Source of the DNA: Lytechinus pictus
Lineage: Eukaryota; Echinodermata; Echinoidea; Temnopleuroida; Toxopneustidae
Length of the DNA stretch: 64,000 nucleotides
Assembly (NCBI RefSeq): GCF_037042905.1
Contig: NC_087252.1
Coordinates: 17,873,701-17,937,700 of the forward strand
Direction: 5' to 3'
Below the pieces are notes generated by a model. It did no database searches. It saw only the letters and a program-made list of their open reading frames with translations, and was not told the DNA's origin. Shown piece by piece: positions 34,342-47,371 of this stretch (positions within the stretch are counted from its first letter, which is position 1; every line of letters begins with the position of its first letter). The position numbers were made by a program, and so were the translations under genes.

Positions 34342-36148
34342 CAGTGCGTCCCAAAAAAAACTATACACTTTTGAAATTGCTGCCAAATAAAAAAATATAG
34401 CACTTTGGGGGAAATAACTCATAGATATGGAAAGCCAATAACGTCAACTTTCAAGTGACACCAAAAAGTTGGAAAACTATTCATGCTTGAGCGAGCACTG
34501 CCCACTGAAACAAAGGGTATGAAAATTAGGGTTGGCCGGAATTAGCCTTCCAATTTCTTTCAGGTTTTTTGTTTGGTACTTGCAAAGTTGAGGGTTATTT
34601 GGTGAATTAAAGATCAGTTGTGATCAGTTTGTTGTTTTTGAAAATTTAATGCGTTATTAAATTGAATTTATTACATTGAAATGTAATGCATGGGTGATCG
34701 TGAATTGCAATTTTTAGTGCAGCATTTTGTCTTTATCATGTGGATCTCAACAATGTGTTTATGAAAGTCAGGAGAAGAGGGGGTAATATGACTTAGGTGG
34801 GTGAAGTACATTGATGGGATAAAGGTCAACATAACATTTAGCAACCCCTCCCTCCATCTCAACCCCCCTCCCCCGCTTCTCTCCTCCTCGGACACTAAGC
34901 TCGGCTAGGCTGGGCAGGAATTAGCCTTACAGTTTGTTTGAGTGGTTAGTCCTTGCGAACTTGCTAAGCTAAATTAATGAGTGAGATAAGTTTTGGTTTC
35001 TTAGGCAAATTTCATGAGTTACTAAATTGAAATTTAATGCATGAGTGAACAGGAATTGAAATTTTAGTGTAGCATATTCATCTTGTGGACCTCAGAAGTG
35101 TGTTCGTGAGAGTCAGAGTAATGTGATGGTACCTGTTACAAGCAAGAGGGCGAGATATGCTAAGACTTGGTTAAAAGGGCATTCCTCTTCTTTTTGTCCT
35201 TTTACAAATGTCATAATTATGTACCCTCCCCTCTTCACCTCCATTTCCCAGCCCCCCCCCCCCTCTCTGTCTCACTTCCTGGATTGTAGCCTATTCAAAA
35301 CTAAGCTGCCAAGTGACCGATGGCTGATGGTCACTTTTTTATTGAATTATTACCAAGAAATTTAATGATTATGATGATTAATGAAATAATTTATTGAAAA
35401 AAAAACTGAATGTTTGATTGATCACATTGCACATTGAATGAGTTGATTTACTGATAAATTGTTGATGAAATGATTGAAAGGAAAAAGTTGATGCCCCAAT
35501 TCAGAATTGATCATTAAATCAACATTCCGCTCTGGACTTCAAGCGTCCATGACAATAGCCATCAGTCTCTCAACAGGAGGGGAGGGCGGGAAAGAGAGAG
35601 GGGGCGGGGGCTGAATGTTCTGTTGACCCTTATTCCATCAACCTACTTCTCCCACTTAAGTCCTATCTCATCCCCTATTCTCCCGACTCCCATCATGAAC
35701 ACACTGCTGAGATCCACATGATAAAGTTGAAATGCTGCCCAAAAGGAGATCCAAATGATAAAGTTGAAATGCTGCCCCCAAAGTGTAATTTGTGTTCACT
35801 CATGCATTAAAGTTCAATTTAATAATTTATAAAATTTGCATAAGCAACCAAAACTGGTCACGGTTGATCATTAATTTATCACAACGCCCTTAACTTTGCA
35901 AGTTCGAAAGGATTTGCCTCTTAAAAACTGACATAAATTGGAAGGCTAATTCCAGCCCACCCTAATTTTCATACCCTTTGTTTCAGGGGGCAGTGCTCGC
36001 TCAAGCATGAACAGTTTTCCAAGTTTTTGGTGTCATTTGAAAGTTGACTTTATTGGCTTTCCATATATGTAAGTCTTTTTCCCCAAAATGTTATATTTTT
36101 TATTTGGCAGCCATTTCAAAAGTGTATAGTTTTTTTTGGGACGCACTG
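34342..36148. mobile_element. Tc1/mariner-type element with long inverted repeats
   Basis: 1,807 bp beginning CAGTGCGTCCCAAAAAAAAC and ending with its exact complement, flanked by TA (34340-34341 and 36149-36150). Inverted homology continues inward for roughly 550 bp per side, with divergence increasing inward. A third copy of part of the arm lies in direct orientation at about 34915-35115. No transposase frame is present. Unit 1 has only a TA tract here (about 6050). Confidence 0.82.
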
Positions 36149-36150
36149 TA

Positions 36151-37254
36151 TATATATATATTAATTACAAGTGGTGTCCATTTCGTGCAGTTTTGTACAA
36201 AATTTCAACCAGCTGTTGCATTTTTTTTTTTTTTTTTCATTTTATATAGCATTTATGAAAAGTAATTATTATTATTAACAGGAATACCCACGAGAGAAAG
36301 GCTTTTATAAACGCTACCAATGAAATTAGACAATCTTAAAAGCAGTTGATTTCAAAACAAACGATTAAAAAGGGGAAATAATTGTGAGAGAAAACGTAGA
36401 GTTAACATGGAAATGGTCAAAACAAATGGATTGCAAGGATATGCATGGTCATAAAAAATATCATAGATAAATAAAACATGTATCAGGAAGGTAATGGGGC
36501 TTCCAAAGCAATGAATAAGAGAAACGAAAATGAAAAAAGAAGAAAGAAGGACAAAAATGGGATGAAATAAAAGGGGAAAGGAAACAAGTTATAAGATTGT
36601 TCATGTTGTTGACAAAACTGTTCGGACGAATATAATTTTTGAAAAGAATTTCAGGAATACTTCATGAGTCCTCAATAGTTATTTTATCACACTATCACAA
36701 TACTTTGTTTCTAGTTTACGTACTATTATTCTTTCTTGCCCTGCAGTAATTTAATTATCATCCAAACATATTGACATTTTATATTTTAAAGGAATTATTC
36801 ATTTTTTAAATTTTATTTTAAGAGTGATATCGGAGGTCATTGTCACCTCATTTTATTCTGAATTAGTTTCATAATAAGTCTTTATCGATTATCTTTATTC
36901 TTTTCATGCCTATTCGTAATTGCGGTTGCGTCAGTATCAAGTGATAATGACATACACCAATTTCCTTACTTACGCTTAATATTTACAGCCTGAGCCTTTA
37001 GTACGGTTTTTTTAATGTATTATTATGCTTTTTAACCTACGCGTTTCCATGACTACCATAATCAACCATAAATGATCTATTATTTCAATATTTTGTCTCT
37101 GTGAGTTTTGTATCCCTGCCGAAGACGCGAGGTTTGCGTCGAAAATGAAAAAAAACAACTTTGTGTTGGAACGTAATGCATACCACGCAAAGATGCACTT
37201 TTGGTCCCTGTTTTCTCTCCATCTAAATCAAACACACGTAACATACTATCGCCA

Positions 37255-37349
<95 letters not shown>

Positions 37350-38493
37350 ATATTTCATTTTAAACATTACCAATAAAGGATATGAATTATTTTATCAGTG
37401 TATAAAATATCATTACATAATTTTGCTGTTAAAGTGAAATGTGTCAAATTCAAAGGAATGGAATGACCACATTTATATGCTGTCAAGAGAAAAAAAAAGC
37501 ATTATGTTGGAATTTGAGGTAACTCGAGGCGGCAAACGTTGCATTGGAGGAATTCATTATTTACTCGAAATATATTGCTAAGGACGATGGGTAATTATTG
37601 ATTATTAAAATGATACATAAAGGATTCAACTAACAAATGTGTGCATTTTAAAAATGTTGTAAAAGATTGATCCGTGTCGTTTTTTACATGAATCATAATA
37701 CATATAGCCTCTGTTTTAAGAAGAACAGCTATCTGATATGCTGCGCTCTTTTCAAACGATAGAATGCGGTTAATTCAAACACGCTAGAAATAATATAGAG
37801 TATATATAATTATTTGAGTATATCTATATATGATCAATGACGCCTTGTAATATATACACTTGCAAAATATTATAATCTAGCTACCTGGTGTAAGTTCATG
37901 TTCGTGTAAGAATTAATCTATCATAATTCTACGAGGTATATATATATATATATATATATCGAAATAATGTACCAGTCTCATCTATTTTAACAACTGAACC
38001 CTATATACTCAGAATGAGATAACTGACAAAGAAAGGTGATTCGTGAAAAAAATTACTGTCATTTTCGTGCATATTATATGAAGATAAATTCGATGATCTA
38101 TGCAAGTCGCTGATATACAGAATACAAAACAGTGGGGAAAGAATGGCACCCTGAGGAATTCCACAATTTGTATTTCCCAGTTCTTACACGTGATTTTTAT
38201 AACTGCATACATAGGTTTATAATCCACTTTTTTAGATAATAAATCATTTCTTCCTTCTGGGAAACTTCGCATTCGTATTCATTTACAAAGTGTAGCTGGA
38301 ACGAAAGATGAAGATTGATTATCTATTTGTCGTAGTGATGTTAGGTGAACATGCTGAACGTGCGTGATGTTCAGAAAGATGCATGTATGTCATGTATGTG
38401 GATGGTGGACATGAAAATGGCTGTGATAATTGTGATATTGGTGACGGTGTTTGTCATGGCGACCATGCTGAAGGACTTGATGGCAAAAGCTGA
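36151..38493. other. Intergenic core of unit 2, part 2
   Basis: Paralogous to 6058-8268. Carries a long (TA)n tract at 37256-37336 and a shorter one near 37938-37960. No gene recognised. Confidence 0.55.
37256..37336. repeat. (TA)n microsatellite
   Basis: About 40 uninterrupted TA dinucleotides. Tyr/Ile open frames across it are artefacts. Confidence 0.95.
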
Positions 38494-38741
38494 ACACTGC
38501 TAAAACGCTGGTGTTAATGTAAAACCTTCCTGGTATCTATTCCGGTCCACACCAGAGAGGTGTTGAAATAACACCGGTTTGGCGTTAGGCTAACACCAAT
38601 TTGGCATTTAAGCAACACCAATTAGTATTAAACCAATATCGGTTTGATTCTTAACTGGTCACATTGTTTCAACGCTTCTCTGCTTTGGACCAATATAGAT
38701 ACCGGGCCGGTGTTAAATCAACACCGGTGTTTTGGCAGTGT
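38494..38741. mobile_element. MITE with ACACTGC termini, unit 2 copy
   Basis: Paralogue of 8269-8516 with better preserved ends: ACACTGCTAAAACGCTGGTG at the left and CACCGGTGTTTTGGCAGTGT at the right. This gives terminal inverted repeats of roughly 22 bp with few mismatches. Confidence 0.68.
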
Positions 38742-39030
38742 ACTAATGGTGGCAATGATAATAAGTATATAGATAATAGTGGTAGTGTCGATGGTCGTGG
38801 TGATGACGATAGCAATGATGGTGACAGAGGTGATGGTGGAGAATAAGCTGATAGTGAAAATGTTGGTGATGTTGATGGTGATATAATTGTAGATGATAGT
38901 GAAATAGTTATGATGTTGATGATGGTAATGGTGATGATGGAGATGATAGTTAAAATCGTGGTGATATTGATGATGGTGTTATTGTGATGGAGCTGATCGA
39001 GAATATGGTGATGTGATATTGAAAATATTA
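38742..39030. repeat. Degenerate (GATGATGGT)n minisatellite, unit 2
   Basis: Contracted counterpart of the array at 8517-9060; it lacks roughly 250 bp of the repeats seen there. Confidence 0.85.
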
Positions 39031-41282
39031 CTGGTAATGTTTCCCGTTCTGTGGGGGGGGGGCTGAAATAGTGCGAGTCGATGTTAGGTGGTGTATATAC
39101 CTGGCATAATGTGTCCGGCAAGGAATGAGGAACGGGATGAGAGGAGGAGGAGGGATAGGGGACAGAGATGGGACGTTCAAAATTATGCATGGGATGTCAA
39201 TTTTATTCAGCTATACAAGGAGCTGGGACATTTTTTTTTCATGTTTTGGCAGGAGGCCAGGTCAGATGGCCTACTGTTATGTTAAAAATGTTGTGAACAT
39301 TAAACATAGCTTCCGTTCTGGTAAGCGAAGGCAGGAAGGAAGCCAACCAAAAAGTTTCCTCTCAATGACAGTTACAAATCATGGATTTTCTTTCTACCGT
39401 TCTGAGTAGTTACATTTTTGTATAAGTCAATGTTGAAGGGTTATCCAGGCTGAGAGTAAGGTAATTTGAATAGCCAGATTAATTCCAAAAAAAGAGCAAA
39501 AACTCTAACAAGTATTAAAATCAGGTAACGAAAGACGAAGATAATAATGGCATTAGAAAAATTTCATTAATCTGGTGAAATAATTACGATTTAATATAAT
39601 GACATAAAAGGGTAAGTTCGGATGTGAAATCATCATCAGCCCAGTTGCATATCCATGAAATCACACGTAAAATTGTTTTACGAAAAATATGGAAGTGTAC
39701 ATTTAAAGTTACGTGTAAGTTTGTTTACTTTTACCGGAAAGTTAATGACAATGAAATATTTTGCTTGTGTAATCCTTGATTTTTAGCCTTTCATTACCCT
39801 TCAAATTTGGCGTCAGTTTATTTATTTCAGTGCTTTGAAAATGACAACTAGAGGAAATACAATCGAGAAAAAATCGCACTTGCTATTCCAAATATTATGA
39901 AAATAATTAATATGATAAAATTATTTTATATTTACCAACCATTTTCTTTGCATCACACTTGCCGCATACCCCTCCACGAAAAACAATTATTATCGTGCGC
40001 GACAAATTACATCATGATTCCGGACGCGCGCCGGACGGGTAAAGATATCCTTGATTATAATGATGTAAGAACAAATTTCTGTGATTTTTTTCTTCTTATA
40101 TCATATCATGAATAAATTCTAACTTTTTGTTTGCTTTTTTTATATCGAATCTGAGCAGATGTTGGTAATAAATTCGTGTTTGATAACTTAATTAATTTTT
40201 TTATTTCTTGGTTAGCTGCATGTTTCATGGCACTTTCCAGTGCTCGTTCGTATCGTGACGCTCATCAAGTTCTATCAATGCGCTGCCGATCGTCGACGGC
40301 TCTACTCACGGTAAACCTCGCGCACGGTACCTTGAGAACTAGCCGTCGACGATCACCCACAATACACATCACCTCATCATTCGATCGAAGGAGCCGACGA
40401 GATTGAAATTCGGCAAATCAGGCCCATATTTCCGTTAGAAAATATATCAATTGTTAATGCAAAACTATGTTATATGATATTTTAAGCATTTTCTGTCATT
40501 TTAGAGATAAATAAGGTAAAAGTTTGATTTTTTCGCCTTGTTTTTGCAATCTTGTTCTATGTATTGATCTGTGAAAATGAATTGCGGAGGTCTTACGGTA
40601 CGAAATTGTTTTCGAACGCATTTATATGCCCGTCCGGAATCACAATAGTGTCCGGTAATACAATACGTGACTATACATATAAACACCCCGGCCACCCCCT
40701 TTCTCTTCCACCGCTGATTTCGAAGGAAGGTTAAAAAAGGAGCTTTAAAACAACAATTTTTCTTGGAGATGTTTGAATGACCATTTCTAATCAAAAGTCA
40801 GTATTATTAGATTGTTGTTTGTGACATTTCAGAATTCACTCTCTCTCCTGATTAATAACCATATATCAATTTTCTTTAAAAATGCAGTGAAAACGCCAGT
40901 AAAATATGTGTATACCCTCAGCATGACATTGTGCATGTATCGTCAATTTGTAAAATACAGGACGGATGTTAATACAATACAAAACTTGTTCGGGGCAGGA
41001 CAACAAAATTCTCTGAAATCAACATTGGCATTGCACATGCATCATTCAACGGTGATGCAGATTTCTGAATTATTTTATTAGGAGGCAAAGTAACATGCTA
41101 AGCTAGTGAGCCTGGTGAATATTTCTTAAGTGGGAATGTTAGTAGCCATGAGAGACGTATTTCAAATTTTATAATTTCACTCCTCCAATCTCACTTTCAA
41201 AATCTAAAAAAGTTCCCTCCTAATAACCATCTCTCTTTCTAGTTTCTTCAACGAAAACTAACCACTAGAAAAATGCTTTCTT
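39031..41282. other. Intergenic core of unit 2, part 3
   Basis: 39045-39815 and 40660-41282 match unit 1. The segment 39816-40660 does not, so it was inserted in unit 2 or deleted from unit 1. It holds a 14-bp perfect stem (GATCGTCGACGGCT at 40288 with its complement at 40341) and an inverted pair GATTCCGGAC (40017) and GTCCGGAATC (40633). No gene recognised. Confidence 0.5.
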
Positions 41283-42915
41283 ATGGATCAAATCAAGGAA
41301 CTTTGCACTATTTCTGCCGATGAAAATGTACCTTATTTGAACTGTTAGCAAGGAGTTACTAGGAACTCCTTTGTCTAAGCAGTGAAGTGCATTGCAGATA
41401 TTTTTGGACACTGAGTCGAAATATTCAACTTGAAATAATTATTTTTGTCATTTCTGATGATGTCGAGAACAAGGACCAAAGCTAACAGGACAGACTTGTC
41501 ATCGTACATACAAGAATACTAAGAAGCTTTCGCAACTGGAATGGGGACGGATTTAAGAACACAGCGAAATCAATGAAAATTTCCGTCAAATTTCCGTCAA
41601 AGTATGATTGGAAGGTCATTGTACTGGTGACTGCTGTTGATCTTAAAGAAAAAGAAGCAGTGATTGAAATTTTAAAAAGGATGCAAACTAAGTTGTTTGT
41701 CAAGAATCCAGGACGAAACTTTTTTGTTTCATTCAACAATTTCGACCGAGACTTGATTGTCATTAATGGTGTTTCACAATACATTATTTATGTTCTTGAA
41801 TTCGTCGTGCGTCGTAGAATCGAAACTCTCTACTGTAGCCCTTCAACTACCAATAGGCTTACTTCCAAATCAACTTCTATCAGGGCGTAGAATTTTAAAG
41901 TGAATTGTATACATTTTCCATTAGCTAATACAATTGAAATTGATGAATGATATTAGGATGATAGCCCTATTTAGCGGCATTAATCACGGTGATGCTGGTG
42001 TACAGAGGGGGACTCTGGAATAAACCCAAAACCGTTCTTTGTCTTCCACCAAGGTGACCGAAAAACAAACTTACAAAAATACTACATGACTTGCACTGCG
42101 CTGCTAGTAAACGAATCCGAATAAAAAGAAAGTGCGTGAGGAATTAGGCTCTGATTGCGGCTACACAGTGCTCGTTCAGGAAGCATTATATCTATAAAGT
42201 CAGCACTGATAGTAGAACCTGTAGCCCACTTGTAGGAAACATTTCGTAGAGAGAGTTTGAATCTCGTCAGTTTGACGCAGACAAATCCAAGATAAGATCC
42301 CAACGTCGGAAAATCAATGCAGATATTGACGACGCTGGTCAATACACAAGCCGAACCTGCTTTTTCTTCTGCGGCTGTGAGATCCCGAACGAAAAACTAA
42401 CGACGAAAGAGTCATAGATTCGAATTTGCGCTGTTTCTTAAGGGGCTTTCACAATTGCTCTTGCGATTGTTTGCGATAATTTGGTCACAATATATGTTGC
42501 ACACAATCGCAACGGTTGTAAGCAGTCGCACCACCAATTGTGAAAGGGGCTTTACATTTATTACATTATACGTAGGCTAAGCTCCAAATGTTGCAGTGGT
42601 GAGACGACTGGACAATGTCCTCTGGCTCGTGCAGGAGGACACAAAGAAAATAATTGGTAAATTCGCAAACTATCACACTAAAAATGAAGCGTACCAAGCC
42701 TGGGGATAACATTACATTATGTTGTAATTGGTAAAAACGAGAGAAGTTCCAAAATCAAAATCCATGAATATCTGACGAAGAAAGATTTGAACCTGTTAGT
42801 ACACTCAAGGAAGTAAAACGCGATTTCATTTAAAGAATTTGTACCGAGGATGGTAAGATAATCGAGAAGAATGTCATTGATGACCTTGATACCACAGCAA
42901 TAAGGTTCAGACACT
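41283..42915 (+). pseudogene. Decayed coding-like segment, unit 2 copy
   Basis: Paralogue of 10506-12090. The longest open block (41573-41890) reads KYDWKVIVLVTAVDLKEKEA, then KNPGRNFFVSFNNFDRDLIV, without the GAAGAA-rich insert of unit 1. The donor-like GGTAAGT of unit 1 is GGTAAAT here (about 42657). A 111-bp MITE interrupts the segment at 42441. Family unknown; function very unlikely. Confidence 0.4.
42441..42551. mobile_element. Short MITE with TTA duplication
   Basis: 111 bp, ends AGGGGCTTTCACAATTG and CAATTGTGAAAGGGGCT, flanked by TTA (42438-42440 and 42552-42554). Unit 1 lacks it (about 11720). A 3-bp TTA duplication is typical of PIF/Harbinger elements, to which I tentatively assign it. 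Confidence 0.7.
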
Positions 42916-42939
42916 CACTTTGTTATCAGAGGGTCGCAT

Positions 42940-44123
42940 AGGCGACACTACAAACTTGAGCTTTAGGGCGACACAATACCTCCTCCGGGCTTCTCAGCGA
43001 ATGTATACAAAAACATGTTCTCATACAAAAAAAATCGGGCGTTCTGAGCAGATGTTGGGATCATTTTTGACATCTGTAATTATCATGATGACAACTACAT
43101 AATGTAAAGATTCTATCGCCAATATTTTGACCAACAAACAGAGTGTGCGATCAGAAACTTCCCTGTATACATTTTAACGGTTGTATAAATACACTTGACG
43201 GTAGACTGAACTACTCAACTTAAAAAATAATATTCATTCGAACTTCATAGAATAGGCTTAGTAGTCTGATGCATCATTGTATTTGAATGATGCTGAAAGT
43301 TTTGAATACATTACCAAACTATTCATGAATCATGTAAAGAAGTGGGTGGAGCTTGGATGTGTTTAAAATCTAGTTAAGTAGACATATAACGAAATATATT
43401 ATAGTATTTATGACTTACATTTTTCTATCGACCCTTTAGAAATGTTTTTCGAAGTCTTGTACATATACTTTGTATGTGATTTATAAGCAGTCAAAGAGAC
43501 ATATTCTGTACGAAGTCTAAATGAAATTTTACATCTGTTTTTTTCATGAACTTAATTATTGTTTTTCTACTTTTGGACTATAATCTGGACCTGTAGTCTG
43601 AAATGAATTCATGAATTTACCATCTCGATTTTTAGTTGCCTTTCTTAGCTTTTCTCTCCACCCAATTGTTTGTATTTGTTCGTGTGTTTGTTTGTTTTTA
43701 GATCATGTATCCGTCAATCAGTATACACAAACTGAACAGTCGTTTGCACAATATAAGCACTTTCTACACGACACAAATGATGTTAAAATTTACTCGTTTA
43801 CCGTATACAGGTAGCTGGTAGGACAAAAGAAAAGTACAAGAACTTCATTACACAATTCATTGCGTTGTATGATAAATATATTACAACTTCAAATGATGTT
43901 CAATAAGAATTGACTAATTATGACATGAAAACACTAAACAAAGAATAAATCAACCCATCCCTAATTATAATGATAACCAACGGAACCTCTTGCTACAAAA
44001 TGTTGCAACATCCGTTATAAGGTGGGGATTCCCAAACATAAATCATTCATCGTGAATATACATGTATCAAGATACTAAATATTTCAAATTAAATTGTACT
44101 ACTCTTTAGGACTATTTTGGAAT

Positions 44124-44155
<32 letters not shown>

Positions 44156-44301
44156 ATGATAATAATAATAATATTGATATTTATGCTACAACTGCTACTA
44201 CTTCTACTATTAATAGTATTAATACTACTTCAGCAAAAAAAAAACATTAACATCAAATTATATTACCATTGCTTCTAATACTACTATTACTTCTACTAAT
44301 A

Positions 44302-44340
<39 letters not shown>

Positions 44341-44885
44341 TAATACTACTACCGCTTCGTCCAAAGACCCTCCAGGTTTTGACGAAATGGTGCGTTAGGA
44401 GCGTCTGTTTGCCTCTTAATTGTTGACTGGAACCCCATCCTTAGTTGGTCTAATTCCCATTCTTACTAATCATCAAATGGTCTAAAATAAAATTAAATTT
44501 GTCTAATACAAATACGATGCACAAATCATTAACTTTGGTCCATTGTTTTTTTTTTTTTTTTTTTTTTACCACAGTTGGTAGTCTTGTTCTTCATTTTGTC
44601 ATTTGAGATATTAAACCAAACGATGTTAGACCATTTTGCCAACTGACTGTAGGCCAAGTGGTTATGAGCCGATTTAGACTAATGACTCTTTGATTCTGCT
44701 GTTGAAAAGGTTTAACATACATTCAAAACTCGGTGAAAAAGGGTTCCAACGCTTCCGTTTGGGCAAAGCCCGGGGGGTAGACAAATGGTTGGATTAGGAT
44801 AGAGATAGGGGCAAAAGTGCGCTAAATTGGTTTAAAAGTTATCATTCAAATAGAAGACAGCACACATCCCTTAACTTTTCTAAAT
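42940..44885. other. Intergenic core of unit 2, part 4
   Basis: Paralogous to 12110-12401, 13159-13930 and 20630-21433, and free of the unit 1 insertions, so it serves as the empty-site reference. It includes trinucleotide tracts at 44127-44352 and a poly-T at 44549-44570. Confidence 0.55.
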
Positions 44886-45116
44886 GTGGTATACTATTTT
44901 TTATGGGAAGTACCACAGGGTTCTATTTTTGGTCCATTTTTATTTCTGATTTATATCAACGGCATGTACATGGTGCTAAACACATTAAATTACATATTTT
45001 TTGCGGATGACACAAGTATTTGTCTATCCCATCGTGATATTGATATCCTAGGAAGGACTCCTACACTTTTAAAACTATCTAGTGGGTTTCGAGGTAATAT
45101 GCTATCACCGAATGGA
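44886..45116 (+). pseudogene. LINE reverse transcriptase remnant, unit 2 copy, 5' part
   Basis: Reads VPQGSIFGPFLFLIYINGMY, then LNYIFFADDTSICL, the same domain as 21434 onward and slightly better preserved. It is broken after SPNG by the palindromic element. The remainder resumes at 50444. Confidence 0.82.
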
Positions 45117-47259
45117 AGAAGATATAGTAGTCTGTTTGGACAACTTCCGGTAGAGGGGATTAACATAGTTAATTATTAATGAATTATTAATAATTAGTTA
45201 ATTATTAATTGATTATTTGTTAATTATTAATTAATTATCAATTAGGTGTTTGTTGATATCGGTGAGGTCAAAAGCGAAGAGTCGTTATGGGGATGAACAT
45301 AATTAATTTTAAAATTTATGTTAGACAAAGCGGTCAAGTTGGACATGGATATTTTTTGGTAATGTGTGGAGAGTATGGATTGATGATGGGACAATAGAAT
45401 TAGGGGTGTGTGTTGGTCAAGTTCACTCTTGGTGGTTTTGGATGCAGGTAGATGTTTGCCAAGCAGCTCATCTGTGCGTGTGGAGGGTATGGATTGATGA
45501 TGGGACAATATAATTAGGGATGTGTTGGTCAAGTTCACTCTTGGTGGTTTTGGATGCAGGTAGATGTTTGCCAAGCAGCTCATCTTTGGATAAAGCTAAA
45601 GCCAAGTAGTCTTCAAGACATCTGTAGGAAGCAATATTGTAGTTGCATAATTATGAAATAACGGTGACCTCGTGAAACACTTGGTTAAGGTGACCATAGG
45701 GATACATCATTGATTAGTGGCCCTCGATATGGTCATGAAGTTAGAGTGGTATAGGATTATTAGTTACACAGTGAATATAATTTCAGGGAGGGGGGTCGCT
45801 TACAATTTAACATTACTTTTTCCATGGTTTCAGGTAGGAAATAGCTGTCATTCAATCGGTACGTCTCATTCCGCCAGTTTGCCACCATCTTGGCGTTGTA
45901 GCGTCTACGGCGAAACATCAGCATCGTCATGATCATGGGGTTGTGCCTTGTGGGGGTAATAAGAGAATTTAGCTGGAATCCACTTCATTCCCTCATATTA
46001 TTCCAGCAGTGCGGCGTTGCGGCGTCTAACGGCGCCATGGGTTGCGGTATAGAAGGATCACAATTTACCATTTGGCAATGAGTTCGATCGATGAACTTTG
46101 GTGATTGAAGATATGATGTTAAATGTCGGTCCCAATTATAAACCATCATTTCTCATAGATACATGTCTGTAAAAACTGAAGTACAAACACTCACACACTC
46201 TAACAGAAACACACACTCTCTATTTATCCGATAGTGGGGGTTAACACTTCTTTCAATTATTTGTACCATGACCCTGCATGCCCCTCCGTTTATTTAAAAA
46301 ATCTTCAACCTCGAAAAAAAACAATATTCAGATCGAGTGTCAATTCAAAGAGCATGAATGTATCAATGTTGACGATAAAGGGCACTTTATCATTTGGAAT
46401 AATTTTTAATTCAATTTTGTATTTCCCGAGATCGAAGTTCAGGATATCTCATTTTTTATGGGAAATATATTTGCAGAGGGCACTAAATCGGATCAAATCG
46501 TCAAATTTTATGTTTGCAAGGATTTGATTTAATAAAACAAAAAAATAACTTTCACTCTTTTGAGATTGTTATGTTTTAGGAATGTTATTATTATTATTGT
46601 TATTACTATTGTTATTATTATTATTATTACTATTGCTATTATTATTATTATTACTATTGTTATTATCATTACTATTGTTATTATAATTACTATTATAAAC
46701 ACAAAACCTCAGTGCGACGCGATTTTTCAAGTGTCAATGTTTGCTGTGCCCCTGCATGCATTCATGCCCCTTTTCCGTTTATTTTCAAAATCCTTGAGGA
46801 AACATTTCATGTAGTTCCAATAACAGCAAGATTATCACAATGTTGACAGAGGGTATGAATGAACTATGACACTTCATGAAGAAGATGTTCAGAAAATCTA
46901 TCTCATTGAAAGAATTGTATTGCCAACAGATGGTTCGTGATGAACTATTACATTTATTATTTGGATAATGTGGCCAATAGATGGCGTTGCTATATCATTT
47001 TAGAATAAATTTATTTGGAAACTGTACTTTCAGAGAAGTTTAGAATATCTCCTTTACAGTAAAGTAACATTGCAGATAGAATTAAGGCGCTCAATCGCAT
47101 CGTCAAATCTGTAAATTTAATATAGGCCTACGATGTGACATGATTGAAAGCACTTCATTGCGGCGTACATTGCTCTGTTTTGACGGCGTTACGGCAATGT
47201 TACGGCGGCGTAAGTTGGCGCTAGTGGCGCTAAGGCGCATCTAACGGCAAAGTCATGAA
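45117..47259. repeat. Left inverted arm
   Basis: Inverted copy of 48313-50443; only scattered differences are visible (for example GATTATTTG against GATTATTAG near the outer end). The inner end is AAAGTCATGAA. Confidence 0.88.
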
Positions 47260-47310
47260 CACTGCGCCTCATGGCGTCATAGTTTGACAATACTCAGCAT
47301 GGTCAAAGCA

Positions 47311-47318
47311 ATATAAAG
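47311..47318 (+). promoter_or_regulatory. TATA-like box of the zinc-finger gene
   Basis: ATATAAAG about 60 bp before the start codon and about 50 bp inside the unique centre, outside the inverted arms, so it can drive transcription in only one direction. Confidence 0.45.
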
Positions 47319-47371
47319 TGGTGATGCAAGTGTTGCACTGTCATTTGCAAGCTTAACATCTTCAGATCAAC

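Noticed and set aside
45242..45583. 113-residue open frame in the palindromic element's arm (also 49977-50318)
   Set aside because: It comes from a two-copy ~119-bp tandem repeat that happens to lack stops; no domain.
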